Shown one piece after another: positions 5,840 through 6,948 of a stretch of 6,948 nt of DNA. A program made the position numbers and the translations under genes. Origin of the DNA: Bacteroidales bacterium (GTDB lineage Bacteria; Bacteroidota; Bacteroidia; Bacteroidales; JAAUTT01); NCBI GenBank assembly GCA_025350365.1, contig JANXXY010000108.1, positions 1 through 6,948 of the forward strand, in the 5' to 3' direction. The notes beneath the pieces are model-generated. The model was not told the DNA's origin. It ran no database searches and was given only the letters and a program-made list of their open reading frames with translations. How positions within the stretch are numbered: position 1 is the first letter of the stretch; each line of letters opens with the position of its first letter.

Positions 5840-6948
5840 ATGAAATATATATTCTATATAGCACTTGCATTGAGTCTTACGCTTGGTTCGTGTAAGAAAT
5901 TTTTGGAAGAAACACCAACGGAAAGACTAACATCTGATGCACAGGTAACGAGTGCTGCAGGTGGATTAGCCCTTGCCTCTGGACCATACAGATCGTTAAA
6001 CCTATGGTGTACCGGTGGTGACCAATGGGGCAAAAATTTGGCAGCTTCACTTGAATATGCTACAGGTAAAGCTTATTCACAATATCAGGGCTCAATACTC
6101 TGGGTTTATGAAAGTAACTCTCTTTCCGGAGACTATGATTATTTTATTAATCAATGGAATAACTGGTATCAAGGTGTTAGGGATTGTAACCTTTCCATAA
6201 GTATGTTACCTAACGTAACTGGTTTATCAGCCGAACAGAAATCACAATATCTTGGAGAAGTACGCACTCTTCGTGCATTTTATTATTTCTGTTTGGTACG
6301 TTATTATGGTGATGTTCCTTTTAACACCACTGTTTTGACTGATATTTCACAGGCTTCACGCCCACGTTTATCATTAAAAACCATTTATGACAAGATTATT
6401 GTTCCCGATTTGGAATTTGCTGTAAATGAAAGCACTCTGGCTGATGTTCAATCATCAGATGGTCGCATCACAAAACTTTCGGCTCGTACAATCCTTTCTG
6501 ACGTTTATCTTACCATGGCCGGATATCCATATCAGGAAGTAAATTCAGTTGCCGATAGCACAAAAAAATGGTGTGTTGATGGATTATGGACAATGACCGA
6601 TTACCCTGTGAATACCAGCAGCTCAAAGGAGTTATTGCAAAAAGCAAAAACTCAGCTTGATTTCTTATATGGCAAGTTTAGTTTAGGGAAATATGCAGAT
6701 ATGCGTAACCCTGCTATGAACAACAAGGGAGAAGCCATATTTCAGGCACAGTACCTTGCCGGTACCAGACAAAATGATATTGTACAGGTTAGTCTTCCGT
6801 TAGCAAGCCAAATTTCATTTAATGATGAAAATGGCACCTTCATACCAAGCCAGGCATATCACGATTCATATGCTCCTGCCGATTTGAGGGTTCAAGAGCG
6901 TCAATATTTCTTCACCAGCGACACAAAATCGAAAAAATATGATGTTAA
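5840..6948 (+). CDS. SusD/RagB-family outer-membrane lipoprotein (3' end outside window)
   Basis: The frame is open from ATG 5840 to the last base of the window: 369 full codons plus two bases, with no stop. It encodes the N-terminal two-thirds or so of a SusD-like protein, the surface lid that binds ligand and hands it to the SusC barrel. A short lipoprotein signal peptide ends in the lipobox LGSC, with the lipid-bearing cysteine at residue 18, followed by KKFLEE. The family hallmark is at about residues 140-161: GEVRTLRAFYYF, then LVRYYGDVPF. A second typical helix pair, ITKLSARTILSDVYLTMAGYP, is at about 210-230, part of the TPR-like scaffold. The region between 233 and 265 resembles the variable insert of the family. 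The start is clear: it follows the susC stop by 20 bases of A/T-rich sequence, and no earlier in-frame start gives a signal peptide. The truncation is due to the window, not a mutation. Confidence 0.94.
   Translation, partial: MKYIFYIALALSLTLGSCKKFLEETPTERLTSDAQVTSAAGGLALASGPYRSLNLWCTGGDQWGKNLAASLEYATGKAYSQYQGSILWVYESNSLSGDYDYFINQWNNWYQGVRDCNLSISMLPNVTGLSAEQKSQYLGEVRTLRAFYYFCLVRYYGDVPFNTTVLTDISQASRPRLSLKTIYDKIIVPDLEFAVNESTLADVQSSDGRITKLSARTILSDVYLTMAGYPYQEVNSVADSTKKWCVDGLWTMTDYPVNTSSSKELLQKAKTQLDFLYGKFSLGKYADMRNPAMNNKGEAIFQAQYLAGTRQNDIVQVSLPLASQISFNDENGTFIPSQAYHDSYAPADLRVQERQYFFTSDTKSKKYDV

Noticed and set aside
6015..6200. Plus-strand open frame of 61 codons
   Set aside because: It is another frame of the susD-like gene, whose own frame shows the lipobox and the RAFYYF motif.

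Overview
The window looks like Bacteroidota (Bacteroidetes) chromosome. The DNA is AT-rich, the genes lack strong Shine-Dalgarno sites, and the gene order is the classic accessory cassette of that phylum: ECF sigma factor, FecR-type anti-sigma factor, SusC-type TonB-dependent transducer with an N-terminal STN signalling domain, then a SusD-type surface lipoprotein. Family or genus cannot be fixed from this stretch. All four protein genes are on the + strand.

Layout. Bases 1-296 hold no convincing gene. They contain a strong imperfect hairpin (61-99), a possible leftward promoter (136-164) and a 14-bp palindrome (255-268). Bases 297-884 encode the ECF sigma factor. Bases 885-989 are a pyrimidine-rich gap with a TGTCTTA box. 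Bases 990-2165 encode the membrane-spanning FecR-like regulator. Bases 2166-2330 are non-coding, and on the minus strand they read as a compact small-RNA gene. Bases 2331-5819 encode the complete 1162-residue SusC-like transducer. Bases 5840-6948 encode the first 369 residues of the SusD-like lipoprotein, which runs off the window.

How the genes work together (inferred from the families). SusC and SusD form an outer-membrane pair in which SusD captures a ligand, usually a glycan, and SusC imports it with TonB energy. When ligand is bound, the STN domain of SusC signals across the periplasm to the C-terminal part of FecR, which releases the sigma factor to transcribe the locus. No glycoside hydrolase, peptidase or sulfatase lies inside the window, so the substrate cannot be named.

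Most interesting point. The fecR-susC gap carries, on the minus strand, a perfect TAnnTTTG promoter element overlapping the susC start codon, a first stem-loop, and a second 10-pair stem-loop followed directly by seven U residues. In both stems the plus-strand A-C mismatches become G-U pairs on the minus strand. This points to a roughly 100-nt antisense RNA over the susC leader, like the cis-encoded PUL small RNAs known in Bacteroides (DonS type). A related minus-biased hairpin lies upstream of the sigma gene.
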